The translations under genes were made by a program, and so were the position numbers. A stretch of 12,628 nucleotides of DNA from Eubacteriales bacterium (GTDB lineage Bacteria > Bacillota_A > Clostridia > Christensenellales > Aristaeellaceae). Shown here one piece after another: positions 5,429-12,053 of the stretch. The DNA lies in assembly GCA_028692205.1 (NCBI GenBank), contig JAQUXV010000019.1, positions 3,940 to 16,567 of the forward strand, in the 5' to 3' direction. Numbering within the stretch: position 1 is the first letter of the stretch; every line of letters starts with the position of its first letter. The notes under the pieces are model-generated. The model was not told the origin of the DNA and searched no databases. It saw only the letters and a list, made by a program, of their open reading frames with translations.

Positions 5429-8017
5429 ATGCACCCGTTTCTAACGCTTCTCTCCGAACGGATCACCTATTTTGACGGCGCCATGGGCACCCGCCTGCAG
5501 GCGGTGGGCCTGAAGGGCGGCGAGCAGCCGGAACGCTGGAACCTCACGCACCCGGACGATGTGAAAGCCGTGTACGCAAGCTATCTGCGTGCGGGCGCGG
5601 ACATGGTGACCGCCAACACCTTCGGCGCAAACCCCCTGCATTTTCCGCAGGAATGGGAAACGGTGCTCCGCGCGGGCATCCGGCAGGCGAGGGAAGCTGT
5701 GGCCGAGTCGGGGCGCACCGCCTTCGTGGCGATGGACGCGGGCAGCGTGGGGCGGCTGATCCAGCCGCTGGGTGAGCTGGCGTTTGAGGATGCGGTGGTG
5801 ATTTACCGCGAGATGGCTCTCGCCGCGATCGACGAGGGGTGCGACCTGCTGCTGGCCGAAACCATGACCGACCTGCGAGAGGTGAAGGCCGCGGTGCTGG
5901 GCTACCGGGAAGCGTTTGAACAACTCGGCGTTAGCAAGCCGGTGCTGGTAAGCATGAGCTTCGACGTAAGCGGCAGGCTGCTGACCGGCGCGGATATCGA
6001 GGGCGCGGCGGCGGCGCTGTGCAGCATGGAGGGCGTGGACGCGCTGGGCATGAACTGCGGGCGCGAGCCGAAAGCCCTTTTACCCAACCTAAAACGGCTG
6101 CTCGCCTGCGCGGGCGGAAAGCCCGTGTTCTTTATGCCTAACGCCAGCGTGCCCACCCTCGTTAACGGGCAAACGGTGTTCGCCACCCAGCCGGAGGAGT
6201 TCGCCGCCGACATGGCCGAAGCGGCCCGCCTCGGCGCGCGGGGCCTGGGCGGCTGCTGCGGCACCACCGAGGCGCACATCGCGGCGCTGGTCGCCGCCAC
6301 GAAGCCCCTTTCCAAACCCGTAAAAACCGAAGTGAGTGATGAGGAGGACGGGTTGGCCCCGACCTTCCTTTCCGGGCGCAGCGCCACCGTAACGCTGGGG
6401 GCGCGGACGCTGGTAATCGGCGAGCGGCTGAACCCCACCGGCAAAAAGCGCATGAAACAGGCGCTTCGGGACGGGGAGATCGATTATCTGCTCGGCGAAG
6501 CCACCGCGCAGATGGAGGCGGGCGCGGACGTGCTAGATGTGAACGTCGGCCTGCCGGAGCTGGACGAGCCCAAGCTGCTGACCGAGGTTACCGAAGCCGT
6601 GCAGGGCATCACCGGCGCGCCCCTCCAGCTGGACACCGCCGACCCCGAAGCCCTCGCCCGCGCGCTGCGCGCTTATGTGGGCAAGCCCATCATCAACAGC
6701 GTCAACGGCAAACAGGCCGTGATGGCGCAGGTGTTTCCGCTGGTGCGTAAGTACGGCGGCGCGCTGGTCGCCCTGCTGCTGGACGAGGACGGTATTCCCC
6801 CCACGGTGGAAGGGCGCATCGCCATCGCGCGCCGCATTCTGGCCGAAGCGAAACGCTTTGGCGTGCCCAAGCGCGATCTGCTTTTCGACGCGCTCACCAT
6901 GACCGTGGCTACCGATCCCGACGCCGCGTGCGTGACGCTGGAAACCGTGCGCCGCCTGCACGACGAGCTGCGGGTAAAAACCGTGCTGGGCGTGAGCAAC
7001 GTCAGCTTCGGCCTGCCCGCGCGCGGCGTGCTTACCGCGTCGTTTCTGGCCATGGCGATGGACCGCGGGCTGTCCGCGGGCATTATCAACCCGCTGGATG
7101 AAAGCGTGATGAACGCGTATCGCGGTTCCTGCGCCACACTTGGCTACGACGAGGGTTTTGAAACGTATCTTGCGCGGTATTCCAAGCAGCCTAAGGCGGA
7201 AAAGCCCGCCGCCGGCGTGGAAAACACCGCCGCACGCGAAGCCGTAAAGCTCGCGGGCGAAGCCATCCGCAAGGCGGAAGCGGCGCTGCATATCGCGGGG
7301 CTTGCGCCCGCGGCGGCCCCCGCCTGCGACTGCGCCGTTTGCAACCCCGCCCCGGCAAAGCCTGCCGAGACGCCCGCAACGAAAGACGAGGCTTTTTCGG
7401 AGCTGTTCCAGTCCATCCTTCGCGGGCTTGCCAAAGCCGCCGCGCAGAATGCCGACCGCCTGATGGACGGCGGTGCGGAACCGCTTTCCGTGGTGGAAAA
7501 GGGCGTAATCCCCGCGCTGACCGAGGTGGGCGCGCGCTATGAGCGCGGCGAGTTCTTTTTGCCGCAGCTGATGCAAAGCGCGAACGCCGCCAAGCAGGCC
7601 ATCGCCGCCGCCACCGCGCGGATGCCGGAAAGCAAGCCCTCCGCCGGGCGTACTGTGCTGCTGGCGACCGTGCACGGGGATGTGCACGACATCGGCAAGA
7701 ACATCGTCGCCACGCTGCTGGGCAGCTACGGCTTCGGCGTGATCGACCTCGGGCGGGATGTTCCGCCGGAAACGGTGGTCGCCGCCGCGAAGGAATCCGG
7801 CGTAAAGCTGGTGGGCCTTTCCGCGCTGATGACCACCACAGTGCCCGCCATGCGGGAAACCATCGAGCAGCTGCGCAGGGAGCTGCCGGGCGTGCGCATC
7901 ATGGTCGGCGGCGCGGTGATGACCGAGGAACTGGCAAAAGAGCTTGGCGCGGACGGGTATTCCGCCGACGCCATGGGCTCGGTGCGCTACGCGGGCGAAG
8001 TGCTGGACAAGGCTTAA
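5429..8017 (+). CDS. metH: Cobalamin-dependent methionine synthase, short form without reactivation domain
   Basis: Transfers a methyl group from 5-methyl-THF to homocysteine through protein-bound cobalamin. Domains in its 862 residues: homocysteine-binding barrel about 1-295, with DGAMGT at 16-21 and zinc ligands Cys210 (MNCG), Cys276 and Cys277 (GGCCGT); pterin-binding barrel about 320-580, with GERLNPTGKK at 331-340 and DVNVG at 370-374; a linker about 585-650; helical cap about 652-735; cobalamin domain about 740-862, with His753 in DVHDIGKN as the lower axial ligand. The protein ends after the cobalamin domain, whereas E. coli MetH (about 1227 residues) has a further AdoMet-binding reactivation domain. 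Short forms are common in Bacillota and Thermotogae and need a separate reactivator; none is in this window. The linker has an unusual CDCAVC cluster (Cys633, Cys635, Cys638). AGGAG at 5416-5420 supports the start. Last gene of the met operon, 64 bases after metF. Confidence 0.96.
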   Translation: MHPFLTLLSERITYFDGAMGTRLQAVGLKGGEQPERWNLTHPDDVKAVYASYLRAGADMVTANTFGANPLHFPQEWETVLRAGIRQAREAVAESGRTAFVAMDAGSVGRLIQPLGELAFEDAVVIYREMALAAIDEGCDLLLAETMTDLREVKAAVLGYREAFEQLGVSKPVLVSMSFDVSGRLLTGADIEGAAAALCSMEGVDALGMNCGREPKALLPNLKRLLACAGGKPVFFMPNASVPTLVNGQTVFATQPEEFAADMAEAARLGARGLGGCCGTTEAHIAALVAATKPLSKPVKTEVSDEEDGLAPTFLSGRSATVTLGARTLVIGERLNPTGKKRMKQALRDGEIDYLLGEATAQMEAGADVLDVNVGLPELDEPKLLTEVTEAVQGITGAPLQLDTADPEALARALRAYVGKPIINSVNGKQAVMAQVFPLVRKYGGALVALLLDEDGIPPTVEGRIAIARRILAEAKRFGVPKRDLLFDALTMTVATDPDAACVTLETVRRLHDELRVKTVLGVSNVSFGLPARGVLTASFLAMAMDRGLSAGIINPLDESVMNAYRGSCATLGYDEGFETYLARYSKQPKAEKPAAGVENTAAREAVKLAGEAIRKAEAALHIAGLAPAAAPACDCAVCNPAPAKPAETPATKDEAFSELFQSILRGLAKAAAQNADRLMDGGAEPLSVVEKGVIPALTEVGARYERGEFFLPQLMQSANAAKQAIAAATARMPESKPSAGRTVLLATVHGDVHDIGKNIVATLLGSYGFGVIDLGRDVPPETVVAAAKESGVKLVGLSALMTTTVPAMRETIEQLRRELPGVRIMVGGAVMTEELAKELGADGYSADAMGSVRYAGEVLDKA

Positions 8018-8051
8018 CCCCGCGCACGGCGGAAAAGAACGAAAGAAAACC

Positions 8052-8103
8052 ATCCCGTTCCAACGGCGTCCAGCCCGGTTTCACGCCGACGGAACGGGAT
8101 TTC
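8052..8103 (+). terminator. Large hairpin after metH, possible terminator
   Basis: ATCCCGTTCC (8052-8061) pairs perfectly with GGAACGGGAT (8091-8100), and inside it CGGCGT (8064-8069) pairs with ACGCCG (8083-8088). Only TTTC follows, so the T-tract is poor on the plus strand. On the minus strand the same hairpin is followed by a T-rich stretch, but no minus-strand gene reads into it. It lies 34 bases after the metH stop and before the next promoter, so ending the met operon is its most likely role. Confidence 0.5.
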
Positions 8104-8141
8104 GCAGGTTCAAAAGCGCCTCCGTTTCTGTCCGTTCCCGC

Positions 8142-8170
8142 TTGACGCGGGCGCGCGACAGGCGTACGAT
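8142..8170 (+). promoter_or_regulatory. Probable promoter of the GtrA-family gene
   Basis: TTGACG (8142-8147) and TACGAT (8165-8170) with 17 bases between. The -35 matches consensus at five of six positions and the -10 at four. It lies about 100 bases upstream of the chosen start at 8272 and after the hairpin that seems to end the met operon. Confidence 0.6.
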
Positions 8171-8271
8171 AAACAAAATTGGGGCGCCGTACGCCCGCGG
8201 GCTCCGATACGGATTTTATGATTGGAATCATCGATTGCTTACGGGCGAACCAGTGCAAAGGAGTGCGGCAT

Positions 8272-8757
8272 ATGGCAGAAAAGGAGACCCAGAAGACGAT
8301 CAAGCAGCTCACCGCCCGCCAGCAGTCGTGGCAGATGGTCAAGTTCACGCTGTTCTCGGCCTCGGCGGGGTTAATACAGGTATTATCCTTCACGCTTTTT
8401 AACGAGGTCTTTCAGTTCCCCTACTGGCTGGGGTACGGCATCGCGCTGGTGCTGAGCGTGCTGTGGAACTTCACCTTCAACCGCCGTTACACCTTCCGCA
8501 GCGTGGCGAACATCTCCAAGGCGATGACGCTAGTGTTCCTGTATTATCTGGTGTTTACGCCCCTGTCCATCTGGTGGGGCGACGCGCTGACCGGCGCGGG
8601 CTGGAACGATTACATCGTGCTGGTCGGCACGATGCTTATCAATTTCGTTACGGAGTACACATTCCAGCGCTTTGTGGTTTACCGCTACACCATCGACACC
8701 AACGAAGTGGCTAAACGCGCGGAGGAGAAAGCCGCCTGCACGACAAGCGGAGAATGA
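8272..8757 (+). CDS. GtrA-family small membrane protein
   Basis: GtrA-like proteins are small four-helix membrane proteins thought to move polyprenyl-phosphate-linked sugars across the membrane or to assist cell-surface polysaccharide glycosylation. The start at 8272 is set by AAAGGAG (8257-8263), 8 bases upstream, and gives 161 residues, a normal family length; earlier in-frame starts from 8179 have no such site. Predicted membrane segments are about 22-44, 51-68, 83-101 and 113-130. WNFTFNRRYTF (65-75) matches the conserved N-x-x-F-x-R-x-[WY]-x-F pattern after helix 2, and a related RFVVYRY (133-139) follows helix 4. The soluble tail is charged. No glycosyltransferase lies beside it, so its sugar substrate cannot be guessed. 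Confidence 0.85.
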   Translation: MAEKETQKTIKQLTARQQSWQMVKFTLFSASAGLIQVLSFTLFNEVFQFPYWLGYGIALVLSVLWNFTFNRRYTFRSVANISKAMTLVFLYYLVFTPLSIWWGDALTGAGWNDYIVLVGTMLINFVTEYTFQRFVVYRYTIDTNEVAKRAEEKAACTTSGE

Positions 8758-8770
8758 TGTCCTTTCAGGG

Positions 8771-8799
8771 TTGCTTTCCGCCGCCCGTGCGGGTATAAT
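8771..8799 (+). promoter_or_regulatory. Promoter of the FMN-binding protein gene
   Basis: A perfect -10 TATAAT (8794-8799) lies 17 bases after TTGCTT (8771-8776), a partial -35. It starts just after the GtrA-family stop codon and about 35 bases before the next ATG, so the FMN-binding protein has its own promoter. The spacer contains a small CCGC/GCGG inverted repeat. Confidence 0.75.
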
Positions 8800-8832
8800 A
8801 GCTGTCGGAACACCAAAGGAGCGTATACGAAC

Positions 8833-9357
8833 ATGAAAAAGATTCCCCCTTTCCTGATTTTGACGATCATCACGCTTTGCGCGGGCCTTTTGCTCGCGAT
8901 GACCAACGCCGTCACCCTGGGCCCCATTGCCGAAGCCTCCGCCAAGGCGGCCGACGAAGCCCGCAGGGCTGTACTCGCCTCCGCGGACAGCTTTGAGGAG
9001 CTTGCCCACGACCAGACGGTGGATACCCTTTTCCGCGGCTTGAAGGACGGCCAGCCCATCGGCTACACCGCCACCGTTACCGTTACCGGATACGGCGGAC
9101 CCGTTGAGATCACCGTCGGCATCGGCATGGACGGCGCGCTGACCGGCCTGAGCGTCGGCGGCACCAAGTTTGCCGAAACCGCGGGCCTCGGCGCAAAAGC
9201 CAAGGAACCGGCATTTACCGACCAGTTCATCGGCGTAAAAGCGCCCGTGACCCTCAACAAGGATGTGGACGCCATCAGCGGCGCCACCATCACCAGCACC
9301 GCCGTTACCAAGGGCGTCAACATCGCCGCCGCCGCCGTGGCGGGCGCAGCGGAGTAA
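8833..9357 (+). CDS. Membrane-anchored FMN-binding domain protein (RnfG/NqrC-like domain)
   Basis: A 174-residue protein with a hydrophobic N-terminal segment (about 6-25) after MKK, so it should be anchored with its domain outside the cytoplasm. The rest is one FMN-binding domain as in RnfG, NqrC and many Gram-positive surface electron-transfer proteins. ETAGLGAKA (115-123) corresponds to the conserved ET-GLG block. DAISGATITSTAV (146-158) holds the SGAT flavinylation motif, with Thr152 the expected site of covalent FMN attachment by ApbE. AAAGGAG (8815-8821) supports the ATG, 11 bases upstream. There is no Rnf or Nqr operon here: the gene has its own promoter and a strong terminator, so it is a single-gene unit. 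An electron-carrier role is inferred from the domain; the partner is unknown. The tail after residue 163 is mostly alanine. Confidence 0.88.
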   Translation: MKKIPPFLILTIITLCAGLLLAMTNAVTLGPIAEASAKAADEARRAVLASADSFEELAHDQTVDTLFRGLKDGQPIGYTATVTVTGYGGPVEITVGIGMDGALTGLSVGGTKFAETAGLGAKAKEPAFTDQFIGVKAPVTLNKDVDAISGATITSTAVTKGVNIAAAAVAGAAE

Positions 9358-9388
9358 CCCCGCCTAATATCGCATTGAATCTTTTTTA

Positions 9389-9422
9389 GCCGCGCGGAAA
9401 ATCCGCGCGGCTCTTTGTTTTT
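9389..9422 (+). terminator. Strong intrinsic terminator after the FMN-binding protein gene
   Basis: GCCGCGCGGA (9389-9398) pairs perfectly with TCCGCGCGGC (9402-9411) around an AAA loop, followed by TCTTTGTTTTT. It begins 32 bases after the stop codon and is the clearest terminator in the window. Confidence 0.93.
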
Positions 9423-9477
9423 CCGGCAAACCGTCGGGCTGTTCTTCTCCGCCACCCCTTACGAAAACAAAATATAG

Positions 9478-9723
9478 CCTGCTCACAAGGCGAAGCAGGC
9501 AACACCCACCGCTTTTCCCTCCGTTACCCCCCTCCGAACGCAAGTGTCCGGCCTGCTTAAAAAGGTGCAGCAGGCAACACAGGCCCACTTTCCCCGCCAT
9601 TAAACCCCTCCGAATACAAGTGTCCGGCCTGCTCAAAAAGGGTGCAGCAGGCACCACAGATCCATTTCCCCCGCCATTAAACCCCTCCGAATACAAGTGT
9701 CCGGCCTGCTCAAAAAGGTGCAG
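9478..9723. repeat. Imperfect tandem repeat, 74-77 bp unit, three full copies plus a partial one
   Basis: Units begin with CCTGCT at 9478, 9552, 9628 and 9705, giving lengths of 74, 76 and 77 bases and then a 19-base partial copy. Each full unit opens with a hairpin, GCCTGCT and AGCAGGC around a loop of 10-12 bases (usually with an A-run and GGTGC). It continues to a shared end containing CCCCTCCGA and CAAGTGTCCGG. Copies 2 and 3 are the closest pair; copy 1 has diverged more. Unit lengths are not multiples of three, so the units do not encode a conserved repeated peptide. Function unknown. Confidence 0.85.
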
Positions 9724-9828
9724 ATGTTAGGAACCAAGCCCGATCCGGGCAGGAGCGTACACGGACGTACGTGACTGCCCGGTCGTGGCGCAGGTGACAA
9801 CACAGATGTGCCTTTTTCAGCAGGCCGG
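9701..9828. other. 128-base inverted-repeat structure upstream of the ABC operon (possible structured RNA or small element)
   Basis: The arms CCGGCCTGCTCAAAAAGG (9701-9718) and CCTTTTTCAGCAGGCCGG (9811-9828) pair at 17 of 18 positions. Between them lies a second perfect stem, CCGGGCAG (9745-9752) with CTGCCCGG (9775-9782), then an internal GAG/TGA loop, then CGTAC (9756-9760) with GTACG (9767-9771). Short pairings TGTT/AACA, ACC/GGT, GCC/GGC and CGA/TCG connect the two, so the whole segment can fold as one rod with small internal loops. CAGATGT occurs as a direct repeat at 9721-9727 and 9803-9809. The left arm is the last partial copy of the tandem repeat; the right arm is the same motif inverted. 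I match it to no known riboswitch or RNA family. On the plus strand it precedes the ABC promoter, so it is probably not part of that transcript. Confidence 0.5.
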
Positions 9829-9838
9829 TGGGTGTTGC

Positions 9839-9908
9839 TTACGGGGCTTAATCTGTATCTATCATACGTTTCTAATCTGGTTTTAACCCTTCTCTGGTTG
9901 CCCCGTAA
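9839..9908. repeat. Inverted repeat spanning the ABC promoter's -35 region
   Basis: TTACGGGGC (9839-9847) is the perfect complement of GCCCCGTAA (9900-9908), with 52 AT-richer bases between. The right arm overlaps the -35 element and the start of the spacer. It could be a pair of regulator half-sites or a long hairpin; I cannot tell which. Confidence 0.45.
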
Positions 9909-9926
9909 AATAACGGATGCTATACT
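9898..9926 (+). promoter_or_regulatory. Promoter of the ABC exporter operon
   Basis: TTGCCC (9898-9903), 17 bases, then TATACT (9921-9926) preceded by TGC, an extended -10. The predicted transcript start is near 9933, about 60 bases before the chosen ATPase start. Confidence 0.7.
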
Positions 9927-9949
9927 ATACCCGCATTCCGGCCGGTATA
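9926..9949. promoter_or_regulatory. Operator-like inverted repeat at the ABC transcript start
   Basis: TATACC (9926-9931) and GGTATA (9944-9949) are perfect inverted half-sites 12 bases apart, and the 8-base palindrome CCGGCCGG lies at 9938-9945. The element begins at the last base of the -10 and covers the expected start site, a normal place for a repressor. No regulator gene is in the window. Confidence 0.45.
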
Positions 9950-9993
9950 CGATTGTGCCTGCCGACGAGGTTTCCATGTACGGAGGGATCACA

Positions 9994-10908
9994 TTGGATA
10001 AGATTATCGAGGTAAACGGGCTTCGAAAAGCGTACGGGCCGGTCAAGGCCGTGCGGGGCGTTGATTTTTATGTAGAGCAGGGCAAGCTGTTCGCCTTTCT
10101 GGGGCCGAACGGCGCGGGCAAATCCACCACCATCGATATGCTTTGCACGCTCCTGGGCGCGGACGAGGGCGAGGCGGTCATCGACGGGCATCGGTTGGGC
10201 ACGGACGACGCGGCCATCCGCTCGTCCATCGGCGTCGTGTTTCAGGATCATCTGCTGGACCCGCTGCTGACCGTGGAGGAGAACATCCGCCTGCGCGGCG
10301 GGCTGTACACCGCATCACACAAATCGCTTACGGAAGCCGTGCGCCGGGTGGCTGACGTCGCCGACGTTAAGGACTTTCTGCGCCGCCCGTACGGCAAGCT
10401 GTCCGGCGGGCAGAAGCGGCGGGCCGATATCGCCCGCGCGCTGATCAACACGCCGAAAATCCTCTTTCTGGACGAACCCACCACAGGGCTGGACCCGCAA
10501 ACGCGCAAGAGCGTGTGGGACAGCATTCGCGCCCTGCAGCTGGATACGGGGCTGACCGTGTTCCTGACCACCCACTACATGGAGGAGGCCGCCGACGCCG
10601 ATTACGTAGTCGTGATCGACGATGGGCTGATCGCCGCCAAAGGCACGCCCACGGAGCTGAAGGAGCAGTACGCCAGCGACCAGCTTAAGCTTTCGCCCGC
10701 CGATCTGCCGGGGCTCCTGCTGACGCTTCAGGATATGAACGCGGAATACTCGCGGGTCGCGGACCGGATTGTGCTGAAGATTGACAACACGCTTTCGGCG
10801 CTGCCGATGCTGGAGCGCGTGAAACCGTTTATCAGCGGCTTTGAGGTGCTCGGCGGCACCATGGACGACGCGTTTATCGGCATCACCGGAAAGGAGATCC
10901 GTCAATGA
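9994..10908 (+). CDS. ABC transporter ATP-binding protein (DrrA/CcmA-like exporter ATPase)
   Basis: Cytoplasmic ATPase that should drive the ABC-2 permease encoded next. From a TTG start at 9994 it has 304 residues: Walker A GPNGAGKST at 37-45, Q-loop Gln84, signature LSGGQKRR at 136-143, Walker B ILFLDE at 156-161, H-loop His194. About 80 residues follow the nucleotide-binding domain, as in DrrA-type drug-export ATPases. TTG is chosen because GGAGGG (9982-9987) lies 6 bases upstream; the in-frame ATG at 9976 has a weaker GAGG at 9967-9970 and remains an alternative. The family suggests export of a lipid, peptide or drug, but the substrate cannot be read from sequence. The stop overlaps the permease start in ATGA. 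Confidence 0.9.
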   Translation: MDKIIEVNGLRKAYGPVKAVRGVDFYVEQGKLFAFLGPNGAGKSTTIDMLCTLLGADEGEAVIDGHRLGTDDAAIRSSIGVVFQDHLLDPLLTVEENIRLRGGLYTASHKSLTEAVRRVADVADVKDFLRRPYGKLSGGQKRRADIARALINTPKILFLDEPTTGLDPQTRKSVWDSIRALQLDTGLTVFLTTHYMEEAADADYVVVIDDGLIAAKGTPTELKEQYASDQLKLSPADLPGLLLTLQDMNAEYSRVADRIVLKIDNTLSALPMLERVKPFISGFEVLGGTMDDAFIGITGKEIRQ

Positions 10909-11762
10909 AAGCTCTCATCATCCGCAATATGAAGGTCTTTTTCCGGGATAAGGTGTCGGTGTTTTTCTCCCTGATGGCGGTGTTCATCATCTTTGCGCTG
11001 TACCTGCTGTTTCTGGGCGACGTATGGGCGTCCAGCTTGCCGAAGGTGGAAGGCGTGCATACCCTGATGGACAGCTGGCTCATGTCCGGCGTGCTGGCCG
11101 TGGCCTCCATGACCACGGTACTGGGCGCGTTCGGCACCATGGTGGAAGACCGGGCCAACAAGATCGTAAAGGATTTCAAGGCCTCGCCGGTCGGGCGCAG
11201 CAGGCTGGTGGCGGGGTACGAGCTTTCCGCTTTTCTGATCGGCAGCATCATGTCGATGCTCGCCTTTATCCTGGCGGAAACCTACATCGTCGCCCGCGGC
11301 GGCGCGCTGCTGCCGCCCCTGCGGATGCTTGAAGCCGTCGGGCTGATCCTGCTGTCGGCCTTAAGCAACACGGCGTTCCTGTCGCTGATCGTATCGTTTA
11401 TCAAAACCCAGAACGCGTTCGGCACGCTCAGCAGCATCGTCGGCACGCTGGTCGGGTTTCTAACCGGCGTTTATCTGCCCATCGGCATTCTGCCGGACGC
11501 CATCCAGTTCCTGATCAAAATCATTCCGCTTTCCCATTCCGCGCTGCTGCTTCGGCAGGTGATGATTGCCGATTCCCTGCAGCAGGTGTTTGGCAGCCTG
11601 CCCCCGGCTATCGGTGATAGCTTCCAGCAGGAGATGGGCGTGGTTTTCCGCTTCGGCGGCCAGGCGGTGCCCACGTATGTCAGCCTGCTGATCATCGTGG
11701 GTTCCGGCGTGCTGTTCTACCTGCTGTCCATCCTGCGGTTCTCCACGAAAGCCGAAGGCTGA
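10905..11762 (+). CDS. ABC-2 type transporter permease
   Basis: Membrane half of the exporter. The 285 residues carry about six hydrophobic segments (around 19-37, 58-80, 105-130, 142-165, 172-194 and 258-277) and no ATPase motifs, as expected for an ABC-2 permease. A cytoplasmic stretch at about 81-103 (EDRANKIVKDFKASPVGRSR) contains the D/E-R-x-x-K...D/F...SP pattern common between helices 2 and 3 in this family. PLSHSALLLRQ (208-218) fits the conserved P-x-H...LR pattern near the C-terminal half. The ATG overlaps the ATPase stop by 4 bases, so translation is probably coupled. One ATPase with one permease implies that a homodimer of each forms the transporter. Confidence 0.9.
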   Translation: MKALIIRNMKVFFRDKVSVFFSLMAVFIIFALYLLFLGDVWASSLPKVEGVHTLMDSWLMSGVLAVASMTTVLGAFGTMVEDRANKIVKDFKASPVGRSRLVAGYELSAFLIGSIMSMLAFILAETYIVARGGALLPPLRMLEAVGLILLSALSNTAFLSLIVSFIKTQNAFGTLSSIVGTLVGFLTGVYLPIGILPDAIQFLIKIIPLSHSALLLRQVMIADSLQQVFGSLPPAIGDSFQQEMGVVFRFGGQAVPTYVSLLIIVGSGVLFYLLSILRFSTKAEG

Positions 11763-11800
11763 TAAACGTAACGGCTTCATGCCGCAAAAGATCTAAAATA

Positions 11801-11828
11801 GCGCCCCGCTGTTTTCACAGCGGGGCGC
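11801..11828. terminator. Bidirectional-type terminator between the convergent permease and metK genes
   Basis: GCGCCCCGCTGT (11801-11812) pairs perfectly with ACAGCGGGGCGC (11817-11828) around TTTC. On the plus strand the T-tract after it is weak (AGCTGCTTTCC). On the minus strand the stem is followed by TATTTTAGATCTTTT. It lies 39 bases after the permease stop and can serve both directions. Confidence 0.75.
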
Positions 11829-11846
11829 AGCTGCTTTCCCCGTATA

Positions 11847-11892
11847 TGAAAAAGTGCCCGGAAGTTTGGCAATGCCATACTTACGGGCACTT
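11847..11892 (-). terminator. Probable metK terminator
   Basis: AAGTGCCCG (11852-11860) pairs with CGGGCACTT (11884-11892), with further pairing inside, including TGGCA/TGCCA. Read on the minus strand it is followed by TTTTT. It lies about 160 bases after the metK stop, upstream of the second hairpin at 11801-11828, and suits a minus-strand transcript best. Confidence 0.65.
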
Positions 11893-12053
11893 CTATTTTA
11901 CTGGGTTCACCTTTGGACAGGCAAGTCGGCAAAGGCGCTGTCCGCTACTGGATGCAGGGCGGCAATATCGCCGCGGGGCTTCGCTTTCCCGTTTGGAAAC
12001 GGTATTCCCCGCCGCCCCGGGGTCGACTGTGCAAACAATCCCTACTTGCAAGC

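Noticed and set aside
6533..8053. Long minus-strand open frame opposite metH (about 500 codons)
   Set aside because: It is rich in His, Arg and Gly, as expected for the antisense of a GC-rich gene, has no recognisable domain and lies wholly opposite conserved metH.
8179..8271. Longer GtrA-family protein beginning upstream of 8272
   Set aside because: No ribosome site precedes the earlier starts, whereas AAAGGAG is well placed for 8272, and the family length fits the shorter form.
9478..9723. CRISPR array
   Set aside because: The whole unit is repeated with no unique spacers, only three to four copies, and no cas genes.
9720..9810. Integron attC site
   Set aside because: GTTAGG and ACAAC-like boxes are present, but their order is GTT...AAC rather than the AAC...GTT arrangement of attC, and there is no integrase or cassette gene.
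9364..10046. Minus-strand open frames over the tandem repeats encoding repeated peptides
   Set aside because: Unit lengths of 74, 76 and 77 bases shift the frame between copies, so the repeated peptide is not maintained.
11893..12053. A gene in the gap between metK and its terminator
   Set aside because: The 161 bases hold only short frames without ribosome sites. The single notable item is a CCGTTT/AAACGG inverted repeat at 11989-12002.
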